From Mesostigma viride (lineage: Eukaryota; Streptophyta; Mesostigmatophyceae; Mesostigmatales; Mesostigmataceae): 64,000 bases of DNA. The stretch spans positions 33,339-97,338 of the forward strand of contig RPFO01000128.1 in the NCBI GenBank assembly GCA_009746045.1. Reading direction: 5' to 3'. The notes under the pieces are model-generated. The model had not been told where the DNA came from. It saw only the letters and a list, made by a program, of their open reading frames with translations, and did not search any database. A program made the position numbers and the translations under genes. Of the stretch, positions 1 to 11,900 are shown one piece after another; the first letter of the stretch is position 1; each line of letters starts with the position of its first letter.

Positions 1-694
1 TCCTCACGGGAGGGGAAGGTGAGCAGGACTGGTGGGGGAGCCGCCTTGTCCCGTGAGTGGGGAAGGCGGTGGCACCCACGCAGTTCTACCTCACCTACCA
101 GCTTAGCTTAGCTTCAGCTTTGATTAGCCAGCGTATATGCAACTATGCATGGTCTGTACGTTACAAATTATTGTTGGCTCGTGATGCGTGGCTGATCAAG
201 CTATGCAGTTGCCTCATTGACATAGGCACATGCCCACATGCGTGAATTTTTAAAGATGCAAGCTAGACAACTATTGAATTGAATTGAATTGAATTGAATT
301 GTAACATAACTCCGTTGGGAGTATATGTAGCACATAGCCCTTGAGAGGGGGCATATGGCCTATCATACATCCTAAGCTACTTCCTGCAAGGGTGGGGATG
401 TAAAGGACCCTTGCTCTAGGTGCACCAGGGCACGTGCATCCCCATGATCTTCAAGCTATGCCCAGCGAAGGGGGAGCCTGTCATGGGGGGGGAAGATCAG
501 CATAGCTATACAAAGGCTAAAGCGTGGCTCTCAGCAGAGAGTTACTCCCTGCATGGGCACAACATAACTAAATAAGGCTAGGCATCATCTGGAGTGTGGC
601 TCATCATAGGCACACATGTACATGATTAAATAAAGCGCGTGGCTTAGCTGGGATAGTGCCTCTAGGAGGCGTATGTAATGTACATGGCCACGGT

Positions 695-3600
695 CTATCT
701 ATTCTACACTACTACTGCTGTATTCCCCTAAGCTGGGGCGTCTGGAGTCGCTGGGGCCGCGGGGGGGGGGTGTCGCCTGCCAGGGCTTGTGGCCGACGTA
801 GATGGCCGCCCCCTTCCAGTACACCGGCTGGCCCGCCTTGGTCTGCCGGAGCTGGAGGTAGGTCGGCCATAGCTCCCGTCGCCGTTGTTGCTGCGCCAGG
901 GTCAGGTCGTCATCAAGGGTGAAGAGAGTCTTCTCGAGCCGCTTGCGGCGTCTGAGAAAAGAAATCTTGTCCGCCGGGGTCTTAAAGGTGAGAAGGAGCG
1001 GGGGCGGCCCTGCCTTACCCCGCGCGCGGGAAGGCGGTGGGCGGCCAGCTCGATCTCACCAGTAAGGCCCATGCGATCAAGGATTTCTCTCTCAAAAGCA
1101 CGCGCAAGCTTCTCGGAATTCTCACCTTCCTCCATCTTGAGATTCTTGACAATGACGTTAAGGCTGCGCTTGGCGAGCTCGGCCTCCTCGCGGAGGTCAA
1201 GCGTCTGCCGTTGGAGCTGGGCTGCGACGGCGGAGGTGGTGGAGGTGGTGTGTTGCTTAAGCATGTCCGCCCAGGTGGTGATGGGAGGAGCATCGCCGAC
1301 CAGGCCAGCCGGGGCTGGCTTGGCGGCAATGTCCTTCACCGCCTGGGCGGTGAGGCCTGCGGTGTTCTGCAGAACCTCGATAGCGATGGCGTTATCCTTA
1401 ACCCGTGTTTTTTTAATTAGAACGCGATATATAGCGTTGTAAGCTTTTTTTAGAACGCGTATAGCACCTAAGGAAAATTTTTTTTCATGGTCATGTATAT
1501 ACTTTCCTGAAAGCCCATAAATCAAAGGATTTTTTGAGCTACTCAGACCTACAAAATGCTTATTCATTAGAGAGATACACTGGTTTGAATACAGGGGGGT
1601 CTGACCATGACCGCGATTTCTTGACCCTAGGTCATGTGCTTATTCACAAATGGTTCATGAAAAAAATCTGGCTTCTTGCACGAGCTATGGGCAACATATG
1701 CAGGCTCTGTGAAACAAAACTCAGGCCCATTGGGCCACTGGAGCTATTTTTCATTAGCATCACAATTACAACGCAGTACAACGCAGTGGGAAAAATGAGA
1801 GCCCTTCACAACATGACGCAACGACATGAGCCCCATAAACGGGGCCATAGTGAGCTTGGAGGGTCAAAACGTTGAAAATAGGTGTTGTATAAGTTATACA
1901 GCATCAAACATGCATCAAACATCATGACTGGATGACCTAATATGACTGAATCAGGCAGCCATAGCCAAAGCATCATCCACTCTCACAACGTGTTGAGCAC
2001 ATGCCTCGTGGGAACGGAGGTGCTGGGTTTTCATTCCATAACGCGTGCAATACTGAAAGAAAGAGGCACGTGTAATGCAAGGCTTGGATAGGTTGAGTGA
2101 TCCATGAGCTTACATGCAGGCAAAGATGATGCTGGAATGCATGCTAGCAAATGGTGGCAAGATGCTAACAACACATGATTATACACCATGATTATGGGCA
2201 CCTAGCTGGTCTTCTTGCACAATCAACGCAGTATAAACCATCAACATCCAATCCTCACGATATATGCACGGCTTGACGACGTATACAGCACCTAAATACT
2301 GCACAACTGCAACCTGCTATGGCTGACATGCAAGCAACGTCGAGTAGGATGGCGGTCTTAGAGAGGCTGGGCAGAGGTCGGTAGAAATAAGTGGAAAACT
2401 GGCAGAAACTAGGTAGAAACACGATATACTTACGCCTGCAAGCACTATTGAGCCGGTGGCAGAGGCCATTTCCAGGAAAATACAGCATACCGTAGCAATA
2501 GCCACGGTCACGCCTTACGCTATTTGCAGGCACCATCATGCCCGGCGCTACCCAATAAAAGTCTGCACAATTCTCGGTTTAGCCGAGAGTCCGGACGTTC
2601 GGAATGAATAAACATGTGTTAAGAAGTCGAAACACCATGGAAATACCAAGCATGGTGCCGCAGCAGACCCGAGTCTTGACGTAATAATATGTATGCCGGT
2701 TTCCAGGGTTTCCGCATGAAAGTTGGGTGAGAAACTGGAAAAAACTACGTTTCCTTTGCCCCAGTACCTCAACAAACTCGTAAAAACCTAATTATCAACC
2801 TTTGAACGCATCATCATGGTCGTGCCACCCAACAGCCACTGAAATTCGCGCGAAAACTGGCGAGATCTACCTGCCGCCATCGCCGTCGTCTTCACCTTCG
2901 TCCCGCGAAAATGCCTGATTTCAGTGGTACATATTTGTTTGCAGCTGTCACAAAAAAAATACCAAAAATACCAGGATTTTTTCTTGAATTCTATGAGATG
3001 TTTCTGACCTATCTTGAAAGTTTCAGACCAAAAATCGCATGTTTAATAGGTTTGCCACGTGTCAGATTACAACGCGATACATCGCGTTCTAACCCTACAA
3101 CGCGATGTATCGCGTTGTAAAAAAACACGGGTTAAGACGCTGGTCGATGTCGCGGAGCTGGGCGATGATGGAGTCGGTGGAGGCGGAGGGGGGGGGGGTG
3201 GAGGCGAGGAGGGCGGCGGTGGCGGTGGGGATGGTGGGGAGCTCAGCAGCCAGCGTGCGCACATTGGCAGCAATGGGCGACACGTGCTGTGAGAAGGCGT
3301 CGTGGAGGTGGCGGAGGAAGGTGGATTCGGTAACGGGGCAGGGTTGCAAAAGGTCGAAGGCCGAGCGCTTAGTGATGGTAAAGAGAGCTGCGAGCTGAAG
3401 GCGGGGGCGAGGCCAGCCGGCCATGTTGGCCGAGGTAGGGGCGTCAGCTGGGCGGTCGGAAAACCGGCCGTCAGCTCCGTTGCGGAAAAGGTGGGTTCTG
3501 GAATGGAACTGCTCGCACAGGGCCAGCAGTGAGGCGTGGGACCCGTAAAACACGAGCTCCAGTAACTTGGAGCAATGTATTTCGAAAAAGGCAAGCCTGT

Positions 3601-3862
3601 TGATGTCGAAGGTGGCAAAAAGCCGATCAACGTCAAAATCTCGCTCAGACCAGCCAGGTTCGTCTGAGCGACTGCGCTTGGGATCAGGCGAGGCTGAGGG
3701 CGAGGCAGGAAGCCCGGGAGGGTGCTGGGCGACTACCAGTGCGCGACTAGTGTCACTGCCGCCTGCCGGACCTGATGGCGAAGCTGCAGCCGGAGCTGCA
3801 GACGTATTTTCATTGCCGAGCGCAGCCGTCAGGCTGCGTTGCGTCGATGGGCGTTTGCTCAT
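695..3862 (-). pseudogene. LINE ORF1-like protein, split by a transposon
   Basis: The reading frame starts at 3862 (MSKRPSTQRSL) and runs to 3132. It is then cut by the insertion at 1402-3131 and resumes from 1397 to about 695 with at least one further frameshift near 1000. The C-terminal third resembles ORF1 RNA-binding proteins of L1-type elements: a hydrophobic strand followed by EEGENSEKLARAFEREIL, then an Arg-rich stretch, then a segment with LTLAQQQRRRELWP and a terminal YWKGA motif (read most clearly in the related copy at 33244-34565). The middle is Ala/Pro-rich with a heptad-like stretch that may form a coiled coil. The family assignment rests on pattern and not on a database match. 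The protein cannot be made intact from this copy. Confidence 0.5.
1402..3131. mobile_element. piggyBac-like non-autonomous DNA transposon
   Basis: The 1,730-bp insertion has perfect 14-bp terminal inverted repeats, CCCGTGTTTTTTTA at 1402-1415 and its complement ending at 3131. It is flanked by TTAA at 1398-1401 and 3132-3135. Removing it and one TTAA restores the alignment of the surrounding ORF1 with the uninterrupted copy near 33960. TTAA duplications and termini beginning CCC are characteristic of the piggyBac superfamily. Just inside each end are palindromes of the form AACGCGATRYATCGCGTT (two on the right, at 3070-3089 and 3097-3116, and an imperfect one on the left near 1420-1437), which could be transposase-binding sites. 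No transposase-sized frame is present, so the copy is non-autonomous. Confidence 0.8.
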
Positions 3863-4055
3863 CGTATATTGCGTAATAGCGTCGGAAAATTATATCAGCA
3901 TGTGCGTCTTAGAAAGACGAAGCGATTGTGATATTCACGACTAAATTCGGTGCTCAAACGTGAAAGTTATGAGCTCCGCCGTCAGCCATGGCTACCTCGT
4001 GGCTCGTGGCTACCCTTAGCAATTATTCTCAGCATATCATAGACAACTATAGTAT

Positions 4056-4226
4056 AACATAATTCCTGGATGCAAGGCGTTCCAATATCGTCGTGTGAGG
4101 ACTAGAGTAGTTCACAGAGAGGACAGGCGTGAGGTTATACAACATAATTCCTGGATGCAAGGCGTTCCACTATCGTCGTGTGAGGACTTGGTAGTTCACT
4201 GAGAGGACAGGCGTGGGGTTATATAA
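4056..4226. repeat. 85-bp tandem duplication
   Basis: Two copies of an 85-bp unit beginning AACATAATTCCTGGATGC lie at 4056 and 4141, with a few mismatches. A related word (ATTCCTGGATGC next to TAGACAACTAT) also precedes the retroelement fragment at 50027, so this may be the edge of another repeat family used as an insertion target. Confidence 0.7.
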
Positions 4227-5276
4227 CAAGGCAGCTTTATTCGACATCGATGTTGTACATCTGCAACAATACATCCAAATGCAAGATCCACACGCACGCG
4301 GAGATGTTCGCAAATGGCACATTCTGTGCATATCCACGAAGAGGGGAGAAAGCAAGTACAGGTTGAGTAGCTGCAGGGGGATGGACCGCAGCGTGCTTAC
4401 TGAAGCTGCACTCTTCTCAATTTGTGATTAAACTGGATTCCGACAAGATACACCTCCCGAGCACACTTCCTATGTGTACAAAGTCCTCACAAAGAAACAA
4501 AATTATTGGTCGATAGCGGATGGATCAACTGTGGTGCCTCGCATGGCACCCTGTACAACAGCTGCTGTCACCGTGGTGGTCGCCAGATGAACTCGCCGGC
4601 CACACAGGGTGCCCGGGGGGGCGTGCCATGCACAGGCGTGACTGCAGTCATCCGTTTATATACAAATCCAAATTCACTGGTACATTTTCAAAAAAAAAAT
4701 GGTACATCGTACCATTCACAGGTACATGGTAGTGCGCCATACTCCCACACACGATGTGCTCCTTTAAACGACTGCCTCGCACAGCACGGATGGCAGTGCC
4801 ATGCCTGCATTTGTGATTGTCACATCGTGCCGTGTGAAAGATCCAAGATCACCTGACACGGCAGGCCAGTGCGTTTATCTTGTTTGTGATCGCCGAGTCC
4901 TGCCGTGCGAGAGCACCGAGGTCAACCCCTCGCGAAATGAGAGCACCAAAATCACCCGACATGTTTGCAAGGGAGCAACAAGATCACTAGGTCGCTGCCA
5001 CACAAAGGAGAGCTGCCGAGTGCAGACAGTCTCCGATGCGGACGGTGTCTTCCCAGAGAACATACTACCCCGGAGTATATCACCCGAGAAGCTGCTGTGC
5101 CGTGCTGTGCGAGAGACTTAAAATACCCCCCCGTCTTGCGAAGGGGAGCAGAGAGTTCGTCCGACAAGCTGCCATGCTGTGCCGCATGAAAGATCCAACA
5201 TACCCCCCTGCCTTGCATAGGAGAGCAGCTAGCCCACCCGACAAGCTGCCGTGGCATGCGTATGACAGCACCAAGA
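4227..5276. other. Intergenic region downstream of the deubiquitinase gene
   Basis: No gene is recognised here. From about 4790 to 5276 the sequence is a series of degenerate roughly 70-80-bp repeats containing variants of CGTGTGAAAGATCCAAGATCACC and GACAAGCTGCCATG. It probably contains the 3' UTR of the minus-strand gene that ends at 5277. Confidence 0.4.
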
Positions 5277-8200
5277 TCACCCAACCAGCTGCTTGGCCTT
5301 GAGCAGTGTGGCCTCGGGAGACATGGCCCCACCCCCACCCTCCTGCCCCCCCTCGCCCGTCCCCAGCCACTGCGCCCAACCCGGCTGCATGCCGAGCGTG
5401 CCCAAGTCCTCGGCCAACAGGTCCACCGCGCGGCACCAATCATCGCGCTTCTCCGTCGACAAGCTCCTCAGCATGCCCAGGTCCGATCCGAGCGCCCACC
5501 CGACAATCGCCTGCAGAAGCAAGAACCGCCGAACATGCCCGCCGACGCCGCCGGGGGCCGGCGCGGGCGCGGCCTCTGCTGCCGCGGACGCATGCAGGAA
5601 TATATCCAACACCCCCGCGAACCGGTCGCGCCCAAAGACCGCCATCTCTGTCCTTGCCCCCGAGTACCGGTCCCGCACGCCCAACAGGAGCGATCGCAAC
5701 ACCCCCAGCAGGTGGGGCATGCCCGTGGTCGGTCCCGACCGGCGCAACAGATCCAGCAAGTCCACGAGGAGGTAGTACGAGAAGACGTCGTTGTCGTACG
5801 CGGCCCACAGCAGGACGGCGACGATCTCGTCCACCCCCGCAAACCGCTCCAGCAGTGTGCGGGCATACTCACGACCGCCAAACAAGGTCGCATGGATGTC
5901 CGCGGGCAGCGGCAACAAGGGGGGGGGGAGGGAAAACGGGTTACGGGGGGCAGAAGACACCGCCGATACCACGACGCCGCCTCCTCGCCCGCCAGCCCGG
6001 TCATCCCCACTGCCGGCTCCCCGGTCGCCAGGATTACCCGAACCGCGGGCATGGGCATGTTTCGGACCGACATCCTCATCCCCTGAAGAGCCTTTGCATC
6101 TCCCAGGCCCTTGGCTACGCGCATCGGACCCTTGCCCGCGTCGACCTTTACTACTCTGCCCCGCTACCCCGGTGGCACCGACGCGCTGAGAAGGTCGCTT
6201 TTGCGTGCCGTCGCCAGAAGAACCGCCGCTGCCGCCGCCGACATCGTCATCATCATCACAATCATCGCCCGATGGACCCCCACTTCCCCCGCTGGCGTTG
6301 CCGTCCCGTTCACTTGCATCTGCCCTGTCAACAACACTCCCCCCTTTCTCGCCCTCGTCACGATCCAAGTCCAAGTCCATCTTGTCCGCGCCAGAGCTAC
6401 CCCCCGTGTCCTCCGAGCAAGGCGACTGACCCTCCTCCTCACTACCGCTCCCTCCCTGACCGCCCCCGCCTTTTCCCTCGCCCCGTGGCCGCCGTGACTG
6501 CTGGCCCACGCCCCCTCGAGAGCCCCTAGCCTGCCCCACCCTGTCCCCACCATCCACTTGCCCCTCGTCTCCCTCGTCCCTTCCCCTTGATGACTGGCGT
6601 CTGTCACCCCCACCCCCCCGTGATGCTTGCGGCTGCTGCTGCCCCGCCGGCGCCGGCACCACGGTCGGCGCAGGGTCCAGTGTGCACCCTCGGATCAACA
6701 GCCCGATAGTGGCGTGTGCCAGAATCACGTCCGAACGCGTAATCAGCAGGTTGCCCCCCTCGCCCCCGGCGGCGACCCCACCCGCCGCCGACGCCGCCAC
6801 GCTGGCATGGCACACGAAATGCATGAGCCGAGGGAAGGCGCCCACGCTCAGCAGATGCCCTCTCTGGTTCCACCCGGCATCCGCGTAATGGTAGAGCGCG
6901 AGCAGCCACTGGTGCACGTGCACGCGCGCAAACACGGCCTCTTCCTCCAGGGACAGCAGGTAGTCCACCAGGTGCATGATCGAGGGACGCAGCCGACCCG
7001 CCTCCTCGTCCTCCTCCTCGTCAACCCCATCATCGCCAAGATTATGCCGGTCGCTGTCCCCACTGCCCTCGCCCTGGAAACGCCCCCCCTCGCCACCACC
7101 ACGCGGCCGCCTCCCTTCATCCGGATCATTCCCGCCCCCTCGCCCACCTGCACCGGCTTCCACGCCCCCCCGCGGGCTACCCCCTTGGTCCAAGTCTCGA
7201 CTCCCCTCCCCCTCGCAGTCATCGCTGCTGCTGCGCTTGTTGTTGTCGTTCAACTCCCCCGCACTGTGACTCCCGCCCGGGCGGCCCCGGCCGGCCCTTT
7301 CCCCTGATGCCCCCTGAGCCCCCCCTCCTCCCTTCCCGCCCATGGGTGTGGCCCCTTCCACCATGGGCGAATCACGCACCAGATCCCCACTGGACCGCGA
7401 ATGGGACCGCCCTCGGCGATGCGGCGTGACCTCGCCACCGCCACCATGGCCGCCACCGCCGCCAGCATTATTATTACTGTCGTTATGACTGGCATATGCG
7501 ACCTCCCCACCCGACCCTGACGCGTCCCTGAGCACCTCATCACCAGACACCGCGGGCGACGGCCCCTCCAAAACAATGTCCTCCGGCCTCTCTCCTCCCG
7601 CCCTCCCCTCACGGCCCCGGCCCCCACGCGCCGTCGTGCCGTCACCGCCGTAGGCGTCCACGTCCATGGGCGCGCCAGCCGTCACACGGCCGCCCTGCCC
7701 GCCGGCACGGGCCCTGCGGGGCCCCGCTCCAATGGGAGAGGCCGAGTCCATGGCCGTGCCCTCCCTCCCAGCTCCCTCCCTCCCCGATCCCTCCCTCCTT
7801 GCCTGCTGGGTGGCCTCCGCTACTGCCGCAGCGCGTTGTGAGGCGTCCACATTGGTGTTTGTTTGCTCCTGCCCCTGCTGGCCGTTCCCCCCCCACTGAC
7901 TACCACCATTACTGGGGTTACCGCCGTTCCGCGCGCCCCGGTTGCGCCTCTGCGCCGAAAGCTTGACCGACAGCTGGCGCGCCTTGGCGGCGCGCGTGCG
8001 CAGGTCGTCAAACCGGAGGCCCGACGAGACGGCAGTCGAGAGCACCGACTGGAGGGCGCACCGGACGTCCTCCGCCGGGCAGCGCAGCAGCGCGTCTGCG
8101 AGGGGACCCCGCCGCTGCAGCATGTAGCGAAGCGCTGCGCCGCACGCAGCAGGGCTCGCGGACAGCAGCGAACGGAGCAGCATCGTCCACGCGTCCAGGT

Positions 8201-8923
8201 CCGCCCCCGCGCGCAGCGATGCGTGCACGTTGAAGAGGAGCCGGAAGAGGAAGTCGAGCGCGAGGGACACCGACAGACGACACAGTTCGTCGGCGGCCGC
8301 ACGCTGGCGGCGGCGCAGACCGGCCTCGCTGCCCCGACCCCAGTCCGTCCCGCCACCCCCGGGGCCATCACGCCGACCACCCCAGGGACCATCCTCCCGT
8401 CCAAAGGATCGCTGCCGCTGGGGGCCGACACGCGCGTTGGGCCCCCCGTGCAGAGATACCTGACCGTCTGCGTGGGAGGCTTGGCGGGGGGCGGGCGCGC
8501 CGGACCTATCCAGCCCTTCGGCGCCTCCCCCCGCAAGTGCATCTTCCCTGCGAGAGCCGGCCGCAGCTCCACCACCATTGCCCTCGCTGCTGCTGCTCCC
8601 CGGCAACGGGCTTGCCACGCCTCCAATGACCAAGGGGTTCCCCCCATCCCCCATCATGATGGCGGGCCCCTCGGCCGCCCCCAGGATAACATCCTTGTTT
8701 GCGGCCACCAGCCGGTGCATGAACCCGAAGAAGTCCCGATCGAGCAGGTGCGTCTCCAGCAGAAAGAGGAGGTTCTCGCGACGCACCGCCGCGGCCACGC
8801 GCGCGGGGATGCGCAGGCCCTGCGCGGCGCCGTTGCCGCTGCCGTCAGCACACCAGCTGGCACAGGGGACCATGCCGAAAGAATCCGGCAAGTGGGGCGC
8901 GCAGCCGCCCGCGTCGAGGCAAC
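5277..8923 (-). CDS. Deubiquitinase last exon (C-terminal helical region)
   Basis: This exon encodes about 1,215 residues after the catalytic core. Helical blocks matching the USP9X C-terminus (NLLFLLETHLLDRDFFGFMH, LALDFLFRLLFNVHASL, DIHATLFGGREYARTLLERF, RRFLLLQAIVGWAL, PEATLLKAKQLVG) are separated by long Gly/Arg/Ser/Asp-rich inserts that are probably disordered. The stop codon is at 5279-5277. Confidence 0.83.
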
Positions 8924-11900
8924 CTACAGGGAGGGGGCCAGGGAGGCATCGGGGAAGATTTAGAGAGAGGGGGGAACTCGTGTGAGCAAGGTTTAGAGAG
9001 AGGGGGGAAGAGGTACGCGTGTGAGCAAAAGGCTTTGGAAAGCACACGACAGGATCGTAGCAGGATTTACAAGTCACCACAATGCCAACAGATCATCGCA
9101 GCATGCAGACTACCTCATCCCATGCAGACTAAATGAGGCCCCCGCACTTGCCCAACAAGTTCCCCCCCAATGGCCCGCCCGTTGGCCGCGTAGGCGACTT
9201 ATCGTCGCTGCTCCCCTGGCCAACCCATAGGCTTACCTACCGTGAAAGGTATATGAAATGGCCTACCTGTTGGTTGCCCTGATGTTGTCGCGCCTTCCCC
9301 TGCCGACTTCCCCGTACCCATGGCCTCGCTTCCATCTCCCGTCACCAATGATACCCCGGTGGCCGGTTCCTGCGGCCCTCCCTGGGCTACCCCCTGTCCC
9401 ACCGATGCCCCCTGCTCTGCAGGTGGCTTCACCCGCTCGTACAGCAGTATGTACGCGCTGTTGGGGCGGTCGTATTCCTGCGGCACGCTGCCCCCCTTGC
9501 CCCCGTAGCCGGGAGCTGTCACGTCGACCGTGTACTTGCCGCCGAACGTGTCGCGCTCGAGGTCGTTGATGTCATACGCCTCGACGCGCGTGTCATCGAA
9601 CATGTACCTGGCGGGAGCCGCGGGGGAGGGCACATGGTCAATCAGGGCACACGATGATGAGAGGGGAAGGGCACACACATACGTTAAGGGGGGGGGGGCG
9701 CACGAATAGGAGAGGGGGAGGGCGCACAAATAGGAGGGGCGGGGCACACGTTGGGGGGGGGGAGGGCACATGGTCTGTCCGGGCACAAGTGCAACGCGGA
9801 GCGTGCATCCTGGATGAGGCGCATAAGCAAATGCAAGGAGGAAAGAACAAGCCTGATGAGGTTATATTAATATACCATGTTGCGTACATTAATACATGCG
9901 CAAGCAAAGGGCACAGGTTAGATGAACAGCATGACCAAGACGAAGGCAAAGCGGGGGAGAATGCGCTTATTTCAAGCTGCCATTGTTACTGACTGACATT
10001 CAACTGAAAAAACTAACTGCGGCATCTCTGGTGACATGCACCACCCCCAAACCCGCCACTCACCATTGGCCCGCCGAAGACGCAGGACCCGCAGCCAGTG
10101 CCGGCGCCGCCCCCGCATCCCCCCGCGACAACCGCTGCCCGACCTCGCCCCCTGCTCCCCCACGGCCCAACCCCGTCACTGCCCCCACGGTGCCGTCCCT
10201 GTCTTTGATATACGAGTAATAATGGCCCGCAAAGGCCGTCCCCGAGTGAACGATCACCCCCACAAGCTCATACTCGTACGCCGGGGTGGCCCCGCCCCGC
10301 GCGCCCTTGCCTGCCTTAGACCCCGCCAACCCCTTGCCGTGCGTGCCTCCCCCAGAAGCAAAGTCTCCATTCTGCCCCGGCGCCGCCCCCCCCGCCCTCT
10401 CGGCCGCCGCGTGCTTGGCAGCGCGCGTCTTTGCGTGGGCCGCGCGGCGGCTCGGCGAGAGCAGCTTGCTGGGGGTCCCTGTGGGGGAGACCGTGGCCGA
10501 GCGGGGGGGAGTGAGCTCCCCCTCGTCGTCATCGCCACCCCGCTGCCCTCCTGAAGAGCCAGGCCCTGATGCACCGCCGGGTGGACCACCAGGTTGGGCC
10601 GCCAGGGAGGCTTCCACCTCGGCGAGACCCTCAGCTGTGAACGGCCTCATGTCGAGCCGCATGGGGAACTCGAAATGGTCCTTGACCTTGAGCCGCTGCA
10701 TCGTCTCGTAGTCAAAGTCGAACCGCTTCAGGTGGACGAGCAGGGTGTCGGGGAGCGCCTTCACGCAGACGCGCTTGAGCGCGTCCACTTTACGCCCGCA
10801 CTCGCCGCAGTGGTACGCGTTGTCCCCTTCGAGCAGGTCGCCCCGGACAAACGCCGCCAGCGAGTCGAGCAGGCCGCGCTTGCCCTTCACGTCGACCGAG
10901 ATGGCGGCAAAGGGCTCCTCCCGCTCGCTCCGGTGGGAGCAGTTCTTGGAGATGACCTGCTGTGCGAACAGGCCGCCGAAGATGGACGACAGGCTGATGT
11001 CCTGCGAGGGTAGGGTCGACTTTGGGTCTGCGGAGGCTCCTGCTCCTGCGCCTGTCCCTGCACCTGACCCTCCCAGCACGGTGGAGGAGCCCTGCTTCGC
11101 AAGCACCTCCTCCACTGGTGAAGTGCAGCGGCGGGGGGGAGGGAGGTCGAAACGAGGGGGGAACCAGAAGGGAGTGGCCGTTGAGCAAGGGGAAGGGGGA
11201 GGGGGGGGGGAAGGGGAGGGGCGAAGGGGAGGGGCGAAGGGGAGGGGCGAAGGGGGGGGGGAGTGGGAGCAGAAGGGAAGGGCGGCAGGGGAGGGGATGC
11301 AGGAAAGAACGCAAGGAATAACGCAACGACGACAAGTCAGTAATATCAAACGATGGGACCCAACCTAGAACTGGGCCCCCCAAAAAACTTATTGACGATA
11401 CCCACAAGCTCGATATTGGATAGGCTAGATTCAAAATATGCCAGTAGTAGACAACAGATGACACACGAACATAGACCATAACAAGATGAAATACCATACC
11501 AGAAGAGGATTCTCGTCGCCCCATAAAACTTCAATTCGATCCCGTTATGGCGCATGAATCCTGGAGCATGACAACAAACGCGTCCTCTCCTGGCAGCCTC
11601 TGGTGGTCAGCATGGACGGAAACAAAGTCGGCACTCGCGCACTCCCTCAACTTGCCCCCTGCCGCCGAGCTACAAAAGCAACGAAAGGCAAACTACAGGC
11701 AACAACACAGGGGAGCCAAGCCCCCTCACCCTGCCCATTATAGAGGGCAGCCGGGCACGCAACAGGAGTCGGTGATAAAAATTGGCACCAAGAGAACAGC
11801 CCTCACCTTGCCCATAGAGGCAGGTGAAGAACTCGAACGCGTCCTGGTGCTCGCGCAGGTTGATGGGCATCCCGTCGTACCCCCGGTAGACCGCCCAGAA

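Larger units (their letters stand above)
275..4039 (-). mobile_element. Non-LTR-retrotransposon-like element, copy A (ORF1 only)
   Basis: The element lies on the minus strand. Its 3' end is at about 275, where it runs into a (CAATT)n tail, and its 5' end is near 4039. It is flanked by an 11-bp direct repeat TAGACAACTAT at 264-274 and 4040-4050, which I read as the target-site duplication. A variable duplication plus a simple-repeat 3' tail is the signature of target-primed reverse transcription. Its 3' part recurs at 13366-13490, 32520-32826 and 50027-50520, and a near full-length relative lies at 33080-35445. Without the nested insertion at 1402-3131 it is about 2.0 kb. It has an ORF1-like gene but no reverse transcriptase or endonuclease reading frame, so it was probably mobilised by a partner element. 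Confidence 0.7.

Noticed and set aside
5306-8963. Long plus-strand frames (up to 400 codons) opposite the last deubiquitinase exon
   Set aside because: They are His/Arg/Pro-rich shadows of the Gly/Asp-rich minus-strand coding sequence.
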